From: CAZABP01 sp964483245
GTDB taxonomy: Bacteria > Planctomycetota > UBA1135 > UBA2386
Direction of reading: 5' to 3'
DNA length: 32,064 nt
Assembly: GCA_964483245.1 (NCBI GenBank)
Contig: CAZABP010000050.1
Coordinates: forward strand, 1-32,064
The notes beneath the pieces are model-generated. The model ran no database searches. It was not told where the DNA came from and saw only the letters and a program-made list of their open reading frames with translations. The position numbers and the translations under genes were made by a program. Within the stretch, counting starts at the first letter, position 1; the number at the start of each line of letters is the position of its first letter. Below, piece by piece: positions 7,917 to 13,399 of this stretch.

Positions 7917-8162
7917 ATGGATCCTCAGCGTGAACCGGCTCCCGACCTCTCGACCCCTGAAGGCATCCTGCACGCGCCGCAGCTGACGCGTGACCAGAAG
8001 ATCGAGAAGCTGCGCCAGATGGCGTATGACGCCCGCGAGCTCGACGTCGCGAGCGACGAGGGGATGACGAGCCCGAGCGGCGCGTCGACGAGCCTGGGGC
8101 GGATCCAGCGCGCGCTGCTGGAGCTCGGTGTCGAGGCCGAAGGGACCGACGCGAAGCAGTAG
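7917..8162 (+). CDS. Small charged protein, conserved type, function unknown
   Basis: 81 residues from the ATG at 7917; the frame is open upstream, but that part is antisense to the thiamine-binding-like gene. The middle, LTRDQKIEKLRQMAYDARELDVASDEGM, followed by LGRIQRALLELGVE, resembles small uncharacterised proteins of proteobacteria with a DQKIExLRxxxYDAxELxVAxEEGM pattern; I know of no assigned function. It is soluble and acidic, predicted to be two helices with no signal peptide. It has its own sigma-54-type promoter, so it behaves as a member of the island's stress regulon. The long inverted repeat 8166-8227 begins right after its stop codon. Confidence 0.65.
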   Translation: MDPQREPAPDLSTPEGILHAPQLTRDQKIEKLRQMAYDARELDVASDEGMTSPSGASTSLGRIQRALLELGVEAEGTDAKQ

Positions 8163-8165
8163 CAC

Positions 8166-8227
8166 GTTCCTGCAGTCCGTCTGCCGGGCCGCAGAAGTTG
8201 CACGCAGGCTGCATCTCTTGCAGGAAC
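8166..8227. repeat. Long-armed inverted repeat after the 81-residue gene
   Basis: GTTCCTGCA at 8166-8174 is the exact reverse complement of TGCAGGAAC at 8219-8227. The 44 bases between hold a nested TCTGC-CGGGCC-GCAGA hairpin and two TTGCA words. It may be a terminator, a structured RNA, or a binding site for an activator of the next operon. The remainder of 8228-8382 holds one weak sigma-54-like site and no gene. Confidence 0.5.
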
Positions 8228-8274
8228 CGGGCTGCGCACGCGGCTGCACGCACGTGACGTCGCGATCCGGCGAA

Positions 8275-8289
8275 GGCACGCGCTTTGTA
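8275..8289 (+). promoter_or_regulatory. Weak sigma-54-like site upstream of the proline-rich operon
   Basis: GGCACG-CGCT-TTGTA: a perfect -24 box at correct spacing, but the -12 dinucleotide is GT instead of GC, normally harmful. Predicted +1 near 8300. It is kept because it is the only promoter-like sequence before the operon. Confidence 0.3.
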
Positions 8290-8382
8290 AGAAGGCGCGT
8301 GCCGGGAGCGAACCCGGATTCGTCTCCGCAACCGCCGCGCGGAGCGGCGGATGCCAACAGACATGACGATCCTCTCTTCAGC

Positions 8383-8661
8383 ATGAGGCTCCCGCGCAGG
8401 GCACTGCCGGGGACGCCGGGTTCACCTTTCCCTTTTCCCAACGCACTCGTGACGTACCGCAACCAGGATCCGAAGCCGCCGAAGCCACCGCAGCCGGGAC
8501 CGAAGGAACCGCCGCAGGATCCGCCGGTGATTCCGCGTGCGCCGGAGCGGCAGACGCCCCCGGTGCGTGAGCCACCGCCGGTCAAACAGCCGCCGGTCAA
8601 GGAACCGCCGCGACCGCACGAGCCGCCGGGGCCCGTACGCACGGGCAGGAGCGCAGCATGA
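8383..8661 (+). CDS. Proline-rich low-complexity protein
   Basis: 92 residues from the ATG at 8383, or 70 from a GTG at 8449; neither has a good Shine-Dalgarno sequence. From residue ~26 it is almost entirely PP-dipeptides spaced by K, E, R, Q or V (for example KPPKPPQPG, PPVKQPPVKEPP), a disordered, polyproline-II-forming chain. There is no convincing signal peptide; the first 15 residues are basic. Its stop overlaps the ATG of the next gene (ATGA), which has a strong AGGAG inside this gene's 3' end, so the two are coupled. That coupling, and the third-position G/C bias of the frame, are the main reasons for calling it real. I recognise no domain. It could act as a spacer or tether for the exported partner encoded next. 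Confidence 0.5.
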   Translation: MRLPRRALPGTPGSPFPFPNALVTYRNQDPKPPKPPQPGPKEPPQDPPVIPRAPERQTPPVREPPPVKQPPVKEPPRPHEPPGPVRTGRSAA

Positions 8662-9059
8662 ACCGGAACTGGATGCTCGGTGGAGCCGCGGCGGCAGGTA
8701 TCGCCTGCATCACGGTCGGCGCCACGAACATGCACGAGCCGGCGCCCGTCGTGCAAGGCACGATCGAGGGCTCGATCACCGGTTGGCACGTCGACATCGA
8801 TGGAACGGTCGGGTTGCGACTGCGCGTCCTCGACCCGCGCGGCCAGCCACGCGCGCTGTGGTTCGTCACGGCGGCGAATCGCACGGTCACGACGCAGTTC
8901 GAGGATCTCGTGCTGCAAGCGACGCTGGCGGTGGAGTCGACGCTCGAGGTCAGCGACCGCGACCAGAACGTCGTCGTCAGCTACGACACGTCCCAGGAGG
9001 CCTCCGGCAAGACCCTGGAGCAGGCGCTGAAGATGGTGGGGCTGACGCGCACCTGGTGA
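8658..9059 (+). CDS. Small exported protein of unknown function
   Basis: 133 residues. The ATG is well supported by AGGAG 8 bases upstream and by ATGA overlap with the preceding stop codon. Residues 1-24 (NRNWMLGGAAAAGIACITVG) look like a signal peptide or membrane anchor. The mature part is a small beta-rich domain (QGTIEGSITGWHVDIDGTVGLRLRVLD, then WFVTAANRTVTTQFEDLVLQATLAVESTLEVSD), suggesting a beta barrel or OB-like fold, and a short helical end. I do not recognise the family. It follows the proline-rich gene in a two-gene operon and lies just before the sigma-54-driven hsp20-sod operon, so envelope stress is a plausible context, but no function should be assigned. Confidence 0.65.
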   Translation: MNRNWMLGGAAAAGIACITVGATNMHEPAPVVQGTIEGSITGWHVDIDGTVGLRLRVLDPRGQPRALWFVTAANRTVTTQFEDLVLQATLAVESTLEVSDRDQNVVVSYDTSQEASGKTLEQALKMVGLTRTW

Positions 9060-9078
9060 GGACCAGGCTCCGAGCGCC

Positions 9079-9093
9079 GGCACAACGGTTGCG
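9079..9093 (+). promoter_or_regulatory. Sigma-54-type promoter of the hsp20-sod operon
   Basis: GGCAC-AACGG-TTGCG, exact GGCA-N6-TTGC with 12-base spacing, 20 bases after the preceding stop. Predicted +1 near 9104, giving a 53-base leader to the hsp20 ATG at 9157. Confidence 0.75.
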
Positions 9094-9156
9094 GCCTTTC
9101 GTCGAGCCGGCATGCGAGGGCGTGCCGCGTCCGTTGATCCCCGAGGAGCAACAGCC

Positions 9157-9645
9157 ATGAGATCCCGCAATCTGCCGACGCACCCGTTCTTCCAGAACCC
9201 GATGTGGCGAAGCCCGGTGTCGTTCTTCGACACCTATCTGCCAGGCGCCTACAGCCCGTCGGAGTGGGACGAGGAGGAGGAGAGTGGCGGCCGTGCCGCG
9301 TCGTGTCCGGTCGACATCCACGAAACCGAGGCCGAGATCCAGATCGAGGCCGAGATGCCCGGCTTCAAGAAGGAAGAGATCGACGTGATGGTCGAGTCCG
9401 GCGTCTTGACGATCCGCGCCGAGCGCACCAGGACGGTCGGCGGCGATGGCAGCGAAGCGCAGAGCGAGCGCCGCGAAGGTACGCAGCACGTCCGCGAGCG
9501 CCGCCGCCGGCGCATGGTGCGCAGCTTCACGCTGCCGTCCGGAATCGAGGAGGGCAAGGTCTCGGCGACGCTCAGCGATGGCGTGCTCGAGATCCGTCTG
9601 CCCAAGCGCGAAGAGACGCGCTCGCGCAAGATCCGCGTAGACTGA
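9157..9645 (+). CDS. Hsp20/alpha-crystallin small heat-shock protein
   Basis: 162 residues; the ATG is preceded by GAGGAG at a good distance. Residues ~48-160 form an alpha-crystallin domain: DIHETEAEIQIEAEMPGFKKEEIDV, a VESGVLTIRAERT strand, and the closing LSDGVLEIRLPKRE, which holds the conserved G-x-L motif. An I-x-V C-terminal motif is represented by IRVD. The N-terminal arm is short and aromatic (PFFQNPMWRSPVSFF). The family members are ATP-independent holdases that form oligomers and keep unfolding proteins soluble. An unusual basic insert, HVRERRRRRMVRSF, lies in the loop before the last strands. SOD starts 37 bases downstream with no terminator between them, so the two are a stress operon under the sigma-54-type promoter. 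Confidence 0.92.
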   Translation: MRSRNLPTHPFFQNPMWRSPVSFFDTYLPGAYSPSEWDEEEESGGRAASCPVDIHETEAEIQIEAEMPGFKKEEIDVMVESGVLTIRAERTRTVGGDGSEAQSERREGTQHVRERRRRRMVRSFTLPSGIEEGKVSATLSDGVLEIRLPKREETRSRKIRVD

Positions 9646-9682
9646 CGCACGAACTTCCAGATCGAGCTGAGGAGATACCCCG

Positions 9683-10315
9683 ATGGCCGCGTACGAACTT
9701 CCCGATCTTCCGTACGACTACGCAGCGCTGGAGCCGCACATCTCGGCGCGCATCCTCGAGCTGCACCACGACCGGCACCACGCGGGCTACGTCAAGAAGG
9801 CGAACGCCGCGCTGGACGAGCTCGCGGAAGCGCGCGAGCAGGACGACATGCGGAAGGTCTGGCATCTCGAGCGCAAGTTGGCGTTCAACCTGTCGGGCCA
9901 CATCCTGCACTCGATCTTCTGGGGCAACCTCGCGCCGGGGGCAGGCGGCGAACCGGATGGCGAGCTGGCCGATGCGATCGCGAACGACTTCGGCAGCTTC
10001 GCGCGCTTCCGCAAGCAGATGACGCAGACCGCGGCGACGGTCATGGGTTCTGGCTGGGCCGCCCTGGTGTGGGAACCGCTGAGCGGCTGCCTGGTGACGA
10101 CGCAGGTCCACGACCACCAGTCGAACCTGACCCAGGGGAGCGTCCCGATCATGGTCATCGACGCCTGGGAGCACGCCTACTACCTGCAGTACGAGAACCG
10201 CAAGGAGGAGTTCTTCGACGCGATCTGGAACCTGTGGAACTGGGACGACATCGCCGCGCGGTTCAGGATGGCGCAGTCGCGCAGCTCCGGGCTGTTGGTG
10301 CCGACGCCGAGCTGA
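9683..10315 (+). CDS. Fe/Mn-family superoxide dismutase
   Basis: 210 residues, start ATG preceded by GAGGAG. It converts superoxide to oxygen and hydrogen peroxide. Both SOD domains are complete. The four metal ligands are visible: H28 in LELHHDRHH, H76 in GHILHSIFW, and D160/H164 in IDAWEHAYY. Metal choice is ambiguous: the SGHILHS segment lacks the glutamine of classical FeSODs and looks Mn-like, while the VHDHQSN segment places a histidine where most MnSODs have glutamine, as in actinobacterial Fe or cambialistic enzymes. No signal peptide is seen, so it is cytoplasmic. Second gene of the Hsp20 operon. A strong nested hairpin follows the stop codon. Confidence 0.94.
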   Translation: MAAYELPDLPYDYAALEPHISARILELHHDRHHAGYVKKANAALDELAEAREQDDMRKVWHLERKLAFNLSGHILHSIFWGNLAPGAGGEPDGELADAIANDFGSFARFRKQMTQTAATVMGSGWAALVWEPLSGCLVTTQVHDHQSNLTQGSVPIMVIDAWEHAYYLQYENRKEEFFDAIWNLWNWDDIAARFRMAQSRSSGLLVPTPS

Positions 10316-10333
10316 GCATCCGCAACCCGACAG

Positions 10334-10374
10334 CCCCGCCACGCCGTGCAGAGGTTGCACGGCGCACTGCGGGG
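10334..10374 (+). terminator. Nested hairpin after the SOD gene
   Basis: Outer arms CCCCGC (10334-10339) and GCGGGG (10369-10374) enclose a perfect inner 7-base stem CCGTGCA (10344-10350) / TGCACGG (10356-10362) with a GAGGT loop. It starts 18 bases after the SOD stop and ends before the next sigma-54-type promoter. No U-tract follows, so it may terminate poorly or instead serve as a dyad binding site for the activator of the promoter 11 bases downstream. Confidence 0.5.
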
Positions 10375-10384
10375 CCCGGCACGC

Positions 10385-10399
10385 GGCACGTCGATTGCT
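10385..10399 (+). promoter_or_regulatory. Sigma-54-type promoter of the SRPBCC-baeRF operon
   Basis: GGCACG-TCGA-TTGCT is a full match to the sigma-54 core consensus except the leading T. GG (10385-10386) and GC (10397-10398) are 12 apart. Predicted +1 near 10410, directly before the GGAGG at 10411 that serves the ATG at 10426. Confidence 0.8.
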
Positions 10400-10425
10400 C
10401 TCGTCGCCCTGGAGGCAAAGCAACC

Positions 10426-10905
10426 ATGGGCAGAGCAGTCGAATCATCCGTGGACGTGTGGGTGCCGGCCGCGAACGCGTATGCGCAGTGGAGCCGGTTC
10501 GAGGAGTTCCCGCAGTTCATGCGTCACGTCGAGAGTGTGCAGGTGCTCGGGGATGGGCGCCTGCACTGGAAGGCGGAGGTCGGGGGCAAGCTGCTCGAGT
10601 GGGATGCGCAGATCACCGAGCAGATCCCCGAGAAGCGGATCGCGTGGAAGGGGATCAGCGGCGCGCGGCACGCCGGCGTGGTGACATTCCACCGGCTGGC
10701 CGACGACAAGTGCCGTGTGATGCTGCAGCTCGAATACGAACCGCACGGGTTGATCGAGCGGGTCGGGGATTTCTTCGGAGTGCCGCAACGGGACATCGAG
10801 GAGGACCTGCAGCGGTTCGCAAAGTTCGTCGAGACGGTGGACGCCGGAATCGGCGCCACGCGGCGGCGGCGGCCCCGGGTCGTCAGCGAGCGCCAGCCCT
10901 CCTGA
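10426..10905 (+). CDS. SRPBCC/cyclase-dehydrase family protein
   Basis: 159 residues; the ATG is preceded by a perfect GGAGG. The chain follows the START/SRPBCC (Polyketide_cyc2, COG5637-like) pattern: a starting strand SSVDVWVPAANAYAQWSRFEEFPQFM, HWKAEVGGKLLEWDAQITEQIPEKRIAWKG, then RHAGVVTFHRLADDKCRVMLQLEYEP and a long C-terminal helix. The fold makes a hydrophobic cavity for lipids or other ligands; the natural ligand here is unknown. The C-terminus (RRRRPRVV) is strongly basic. In other bacteria similar proteins turn up in stress loci with CBS and Hsp20 genes, matching this setting. First gene of a three-gene operon: its stop overlaps the next start (TGATG). Confidence 0.82.
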   Translation: MGRAVESSVDVWVPAANAYAQWSRFEEFPQFMRHVESVQVLGDGRLHWKAEVGGKLLEWDAQITEQIPEKRIAWKGISGARHAGVVTFHRLADDKCRVMLQLEYEPHGLIERVGDFFGVPQRDIEEDLQRFAKFVETVDAGIGATRRRRPRVVSERQPS

Positions 10906-11054
10906 TGGCGCTACCGCCCCGCGACCGGATCAGCCGGATCGCGTGCGGCAAGCGCGCGTGGGGCGCGCGCCTGTCGCGGCATTGGCTGCGCCTGCTGCTG
11001 CTCGTGCTCGGCATCCTCGCCGTCGGGCTGCTGCTGCTGCAGGTGATCGGATGA
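10905..11054 (+). CDS. 49-residue single-pass membrane peptide
   Basis: The protein begins MALPPRDRISRIACGKRAWG and ends in one very hydrophobic helix (LRLLLLVLGILAVGLLLLQVIG). The first ~28 residues are strongly basic, so the positive-inside rule predicts a cytoplasmic N-terminus. Start and stop both overlap neighbours: TGATG with the SRPBCC gene, ATGA with the baeRF gene. This double coupling is the main evidence that it is translated. I recognise no family. Its position suggests that it anchors or regulates one of its two soluble neighbours at the membrane, which is inference. Confidence 0.65.
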   Translation: MALPPRDRISRIACGKRAWGARLSRHWLRLLLLVLGILAVGLLLLQVIG

Positions 11055-12247
11055 ACGCCGCGACGGCACGGCATTCGCGTGCGGCGACCGATCGCATGTT
11101 GCACGAGCAGGAACTCCGGGAGCTGGCGCAGCGAGGGCAGCCAGGCAGCCTCACGATCTACCTGCCCACGCACCGCCGCGGGCCGGATGTGCGCGAGGAT
11201 CCGATCCGGTTCGGCAACCTGCTGAAGGAGGCCAACCGGCGCCTGCAGGACGCCGGGCTCGATGCTCGCGCCGCCGCGCGCACGCTGGCGCCGCTCGAGG
11301 CCCTGCTGGCCGATCCGGATCACTGGCAGCACCAGCAGCAGGGGCTCGTGCTGTTCGCGCGTGATGGGGAGCTGCGCACTGTGCAGCTGCCGCAGCAGGT
11401 CGAGCCGCTCGTGTTCGTCGGCACGCGGCATTGCGTGCGGCCGCTGCTCCGGTTCGTCGATCGCGGCCAGCGGTTCTGCGTGTTGGCGTTGAGCCAGCAC
11501 CAGGTCCGGTTGTTCGAATGCACGCGCGAATCCTGCCGCGAGCTGGCCCCGCTGGATCTCCCGACGTCCCTGCCAGAAGCGCTCGGCTACGACTGGGAGC
11601 AGAAGTCGCTGCAGTTCCACACCGGGGTCCGCCGGCGCGGTGGCCGTGACGACTCGATCTTCCATGGGCAGGGACGCGGCAGCGACGAAGCGAAGCCGGA
11701 GCTGACCCGGTTCTTGCGCGCCGTCGACCATGGGATCGCCGGCGTGATCCGTGACGGGGACGTCCCGCTCGTGCTGGCATCCGTCGGCTATGTCGCATCG
11801 ATCTACCGCCAGGTCAGCGAGCATCGCGCGATCGTCGAGACGGTCGTCGAGGGCAACCCGGACACCGCCGACGCAGCGGAGCTGCACGCCCGCGCGCTGG
11901 CGGCCGTGCGCCCGCAGTTGCTGGACCCACGCGAGGCCGAGCTCGCGCGCTTCCGGGATCTGCAGCACACGCCGCTGGGCACCGGTGATCTCAGCACGAT
12001 CCTGACGGCCGGCCGGGATGGACGCAGTGAAGTGTTGTTCGTCGCGACCGACGCAGCCGTGTGGGGGTCGTTCGATCCGGAGCACGGCGCGCTGCGCCTG
12101 CATGCGGAGCGGCAGCCGGACGATGACGACCTGCTCGACCTCGCGGCGTCGTTGCATCTCACCACCGGCGCGCGCGTGTTCGGGCTGCCGCGGGCCGAGA
12201 TGCCGGATTCGGCGCAGCTGGCGGCGATCTTGCGCTACGCGCTCTGA
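11051..12247 (+). CDS. baeRF family protein (bacterial archaeo-eukaryotic release-factor-like, family 3/7 type)
   Basis: 398 residues. It opens with LHEQELRELAQRGQPGSLTIYLPTHRRGPDVREDPIRFGNLLKEA, the characteristic start of baeRF family 3-like proteins, and continues with a WQHQQQGLVLFARDGELRTVQLP strand pair, an FCVLALSQHQVRLFE strand and a C-terminal domain (EVLFVATDAAVWGSFD, DDDLLDLAASLHLTTGARVFGLP) related to eRF1 domain 3/L7Ae. The family was defined computationally as distant relatives of eRF1 and is proposed to act on stalled or stressed ribosomes; there is little biochemistry. No GGQ motif is visible, so classical peptidyl-tRNA hydrolysis is not supported. Third gene of the sigma-54-driven operon, ended by the hairpin at 12258-12275. 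Confidence 0.8.
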   Translation: MNAATARHSRAATDRMLHEQELRELAQRGQPGSLTIYLPTHRRGPDVREDPIRFGNLLKEANRRLQDAGLDARAAARTLAPLEALLADPDHWQHQQQGLVLFARDGELRTVQLPQQVEPLVFVGTRHCVRPLLRFVDRGQRFCVLALSQHQVRLFECTRESCRELAPLDLPTSLPEALGYDWEQKSLQFHTGVRRRGGRDDSIFHGQGRGSDEAKPELTRFLRAVDHGIAGVIRDGDVPLVLASVGYVASIYRQVSEHRAIVETVVEGNPDTADAAELHARALAAVRPQLLDPREAELARFRDLQHTPLGTGDLSTILTAGRDGRSEVLFVATDAAVWGSFDPEHGALRLHAERQPDDDDLLDLAASLHLTTGARVFGLPRAEMPDSAQLAAILRYAL

Positions 12248-12257
12248 TCGTCACGGT

Positions 12258-12275
12258 CCCGGTCCGGAGACCGGG
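12258..12275. terminator. Bidirectional terminator hairpin between baeRF and CBS genes
   Basis: CCCGGTC-CGGA-GACCGGG: a perfect 7-base stem with a 4-base loop, 11 bases after the baeRF stop and 17 bases beyond the stop of the convergent CBS gene. No T-rich tail, as expected at this GC content. Confidence 0.6.
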
Positions 12276-12291
12276 TCCGCACGTCGCCGCC

Positions 12292-12723
12292 TCACGCCGC
12301 GCCCGGTTCGGAGACCTGCTGCAGCACTTCCCCGCTCAGCCCCTCCTGCTTGCCGCGGATGCGCGTGGCCAGGTCCCCGAGCGAGACGATGCCTGCGATC
12401 GTCTGATCCGACGCCAGCACCAGGGCGCGGCGGACCTTCTGGTCCTGCATCAGCCGTGCGGCCTCGGCGACGTCCTGGTCCTCCTGCAGGCTCAGGATGT
12501 TGGGGGTCATCACGTCGCGGATCGACGTGCGCTGCGGGTCCTTGCCCTCGGCCACGCCGCGGATCGTGATGTCGCGGTCGGTGACCATCCCGATCGCCTG
12601 TCCGTTGTCGTGCACCGGCAGGATCCCGATGTCGCACGAGCGCATGCGCTGCGCGGCACTCTGCAGGGAATCGCTGGCGCGGATGACTTCGACGTCGGTC
12701 GTCATGACGTCCTTGATCTGCAT
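12292..12723 (-). CDS. CBS-domain pair protein (HRP1-like)
   Basis: 143 residues from the ATG at 12723, which has AGGAG 8 bases upstream. The two CBS motifs cover nearly the whole chain: residues ~1-60 (IKDVMTTDVEVIRASDSLQSAAQ ending GMVTDRDITIRG) and ~68-125 (DVMTPNILSLQEDQDVAEAARLM ending GIVSLGDLATRI). Each ends in the G-hydrophobic-VT/S-x-x-D element used to bind adenosyl ligands such as AMP or ATP. Length and architecture equal mycobacterial hypoxic response protein 1 (Rv2626c), a DosR-regulon member. A role as an energy-charge sensor or small regulatory module is likely but untested. It is transcribed alone from an upstream sigma-54-type promoter with a ~150-base leader. Confidence 0.92.
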   Translation of the reverse strand: MQIKDVMTTDVEVIRASDSLQSAAQRMRSCDIGILPVHDNGQAIGMVTDRDITIRGVAEGKDPQRTSIRDVMTPNILSLQEDQDVAEAARLMQDQKVRRALVLASDQTIAGIVSLGDLATRIRGKQEGLSGEVLQQVSEPGAA

Positions 12724-12881
12724 CGGATGCTCCTGTGGTGTGGATCGTGGTTCTTTGCTGGATGCGCGTCGGTCAGGAGCTGCGGCCGGCCGCGGTGTCG
12801 TCTCCGGCCGACTCCCAGGCCTGGACCAAGCCTCGTAGTCGTAGCGAGCCGGTGGATGTCCCCGGCATCGCCGGATCGGTT

Positions 12882-12896
12882 TGCAAGCGCCGTGCC
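12882..12896 (-). promoter_or_regulatory. Sigma-54-type promoter of the CBS gene
   Basis: On the minus strand: GGCACG-GCGC-TTGCA, the best match in the window to the sigma-54 consensus, 12-base spacing exact. Predicted +1 near 12871, so the CBS mRNA has a leader of about 148 bases (12724-12871) in which I see no obvious riboswitch. The region 12724-12945 also holds the opposing DUF2383 site. Confidence 0.8.
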
Positions 12897-12919
12897 CCAG
12901 GACGCGGGGCACGCCGGCC

Positions 12920-12934
12920 GGCACGCTTGTTGAC
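12920..12934 (+). promoter_or_regulatory. Sigma-54-like site upstream of the DUF2383-type gene
   Basis: GGCACG-CTTG-TTGAC: perfect -24 box and spacing, but the -12 dinucleotide is GA rather than GC. Predicted +1 at about 12945, one base before the ATG, and no Shine-Dalgarno sequence is present, as at hemerythrin. Confidence 0.4.
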
Positions 12935-12945
12935 GCGCCGCCCGC

Positions 12946-13377
12946 ATGAGTTTCGCGATCGAACACGAACTGGAGGTGCTGTTGCGGGGCGAGATCGCAG
13001 CAGCCGAGACCTACAAGCAGGTGCTCGAGGACCTCGATGGCCCGCCGGCGGATCGGCTGCGCGAGCTCCAGCTCGACCACGGCGAAGCGATCCGCTTCCT
13101 GTACGCCGAGCTCAGCGGACGCGGACTCGAGCCGCCGACGTCGTCCGGCGTCTGGGGCTTCTTCGCGCGCGCCGTCGAGGGCACGGCAAAGATGGTCAGT
13201 GACAAGACTGCCTTCGCTGCACTGCGCGAAGGGGAACGCCGTGGCCTCGAGCAGTACGAGCAGGCGCTCGCCAGCGGGCAGTTGCCGATCGACTGCCGCA
13301 CCCGCGTCGAGCAGGAGTTGATCCCGGCGCAGCGGCGGCACATCGAGGTGCTGGACCGGCTGATCGAGCGCACCTGA
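12946..13377 (+). CDS. DUF2383/PA2169-type four-helix-bundle protein
   Basis: 143 residues, soluble, almost all helical. The repeated patterns EIAAAETYKQVLEDLDG, RELQLDHGEAIRFLYAEL, DKTAFAALREGERRGLEQYEQAL and LIPAQRRHIEVLDRLIE are those of the PA2169/DUF2383 ferritin-like family, with E and H residues at helix positions (E17, E21, H47, E48, E97, H136) that could bind a di-metal centre; whether this one does is unknown. Family members are usually linked to stress or sporulation-like genes. No Shine-Dalgarno sequence precedes the ATG, and the sigma-54-like site would start transcription at or next to it, so leaderless translation is likely if the promoter is real. Convergent with transketolase, 22 bases apart. 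Confidence 0.78.
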   Translation: MSFAIEHELEVLLRGEIAAAETYKQVLEDLDGPPADRLRELQLDHGEAIRFLYAELSGRGLEPPTSSGVWGFFARAVEGTAKMVSDKTAFAALREGERRGLEQYEQALASGQLPIDCRTRVEQELIPAQRRHIEVLDRLIERT

Positions 13378-13399
13378 GCTCGCCGGCGCGCCGTGCGGA

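Noticed and set aside
8196..8222. Two TTGCA words with upstream GG, possible sigma-54 promoters
   Set aside because: The GG-to-GC distance is 13, one base too long in both, and sigma-54 tolerates spacing changes poorly.
12724..12871. Possible riboswitch in the long CBS-gene leader
   Set aside because: I could not recognise any known aptamer core; only a long leader is supported.
13384..13393. CGGCGCGCCG palindrome between the DUF2383 gene and transketolase
   Set aside because: A 10-base self-complementary GC string without a loop; likely composition rather than a terminator.
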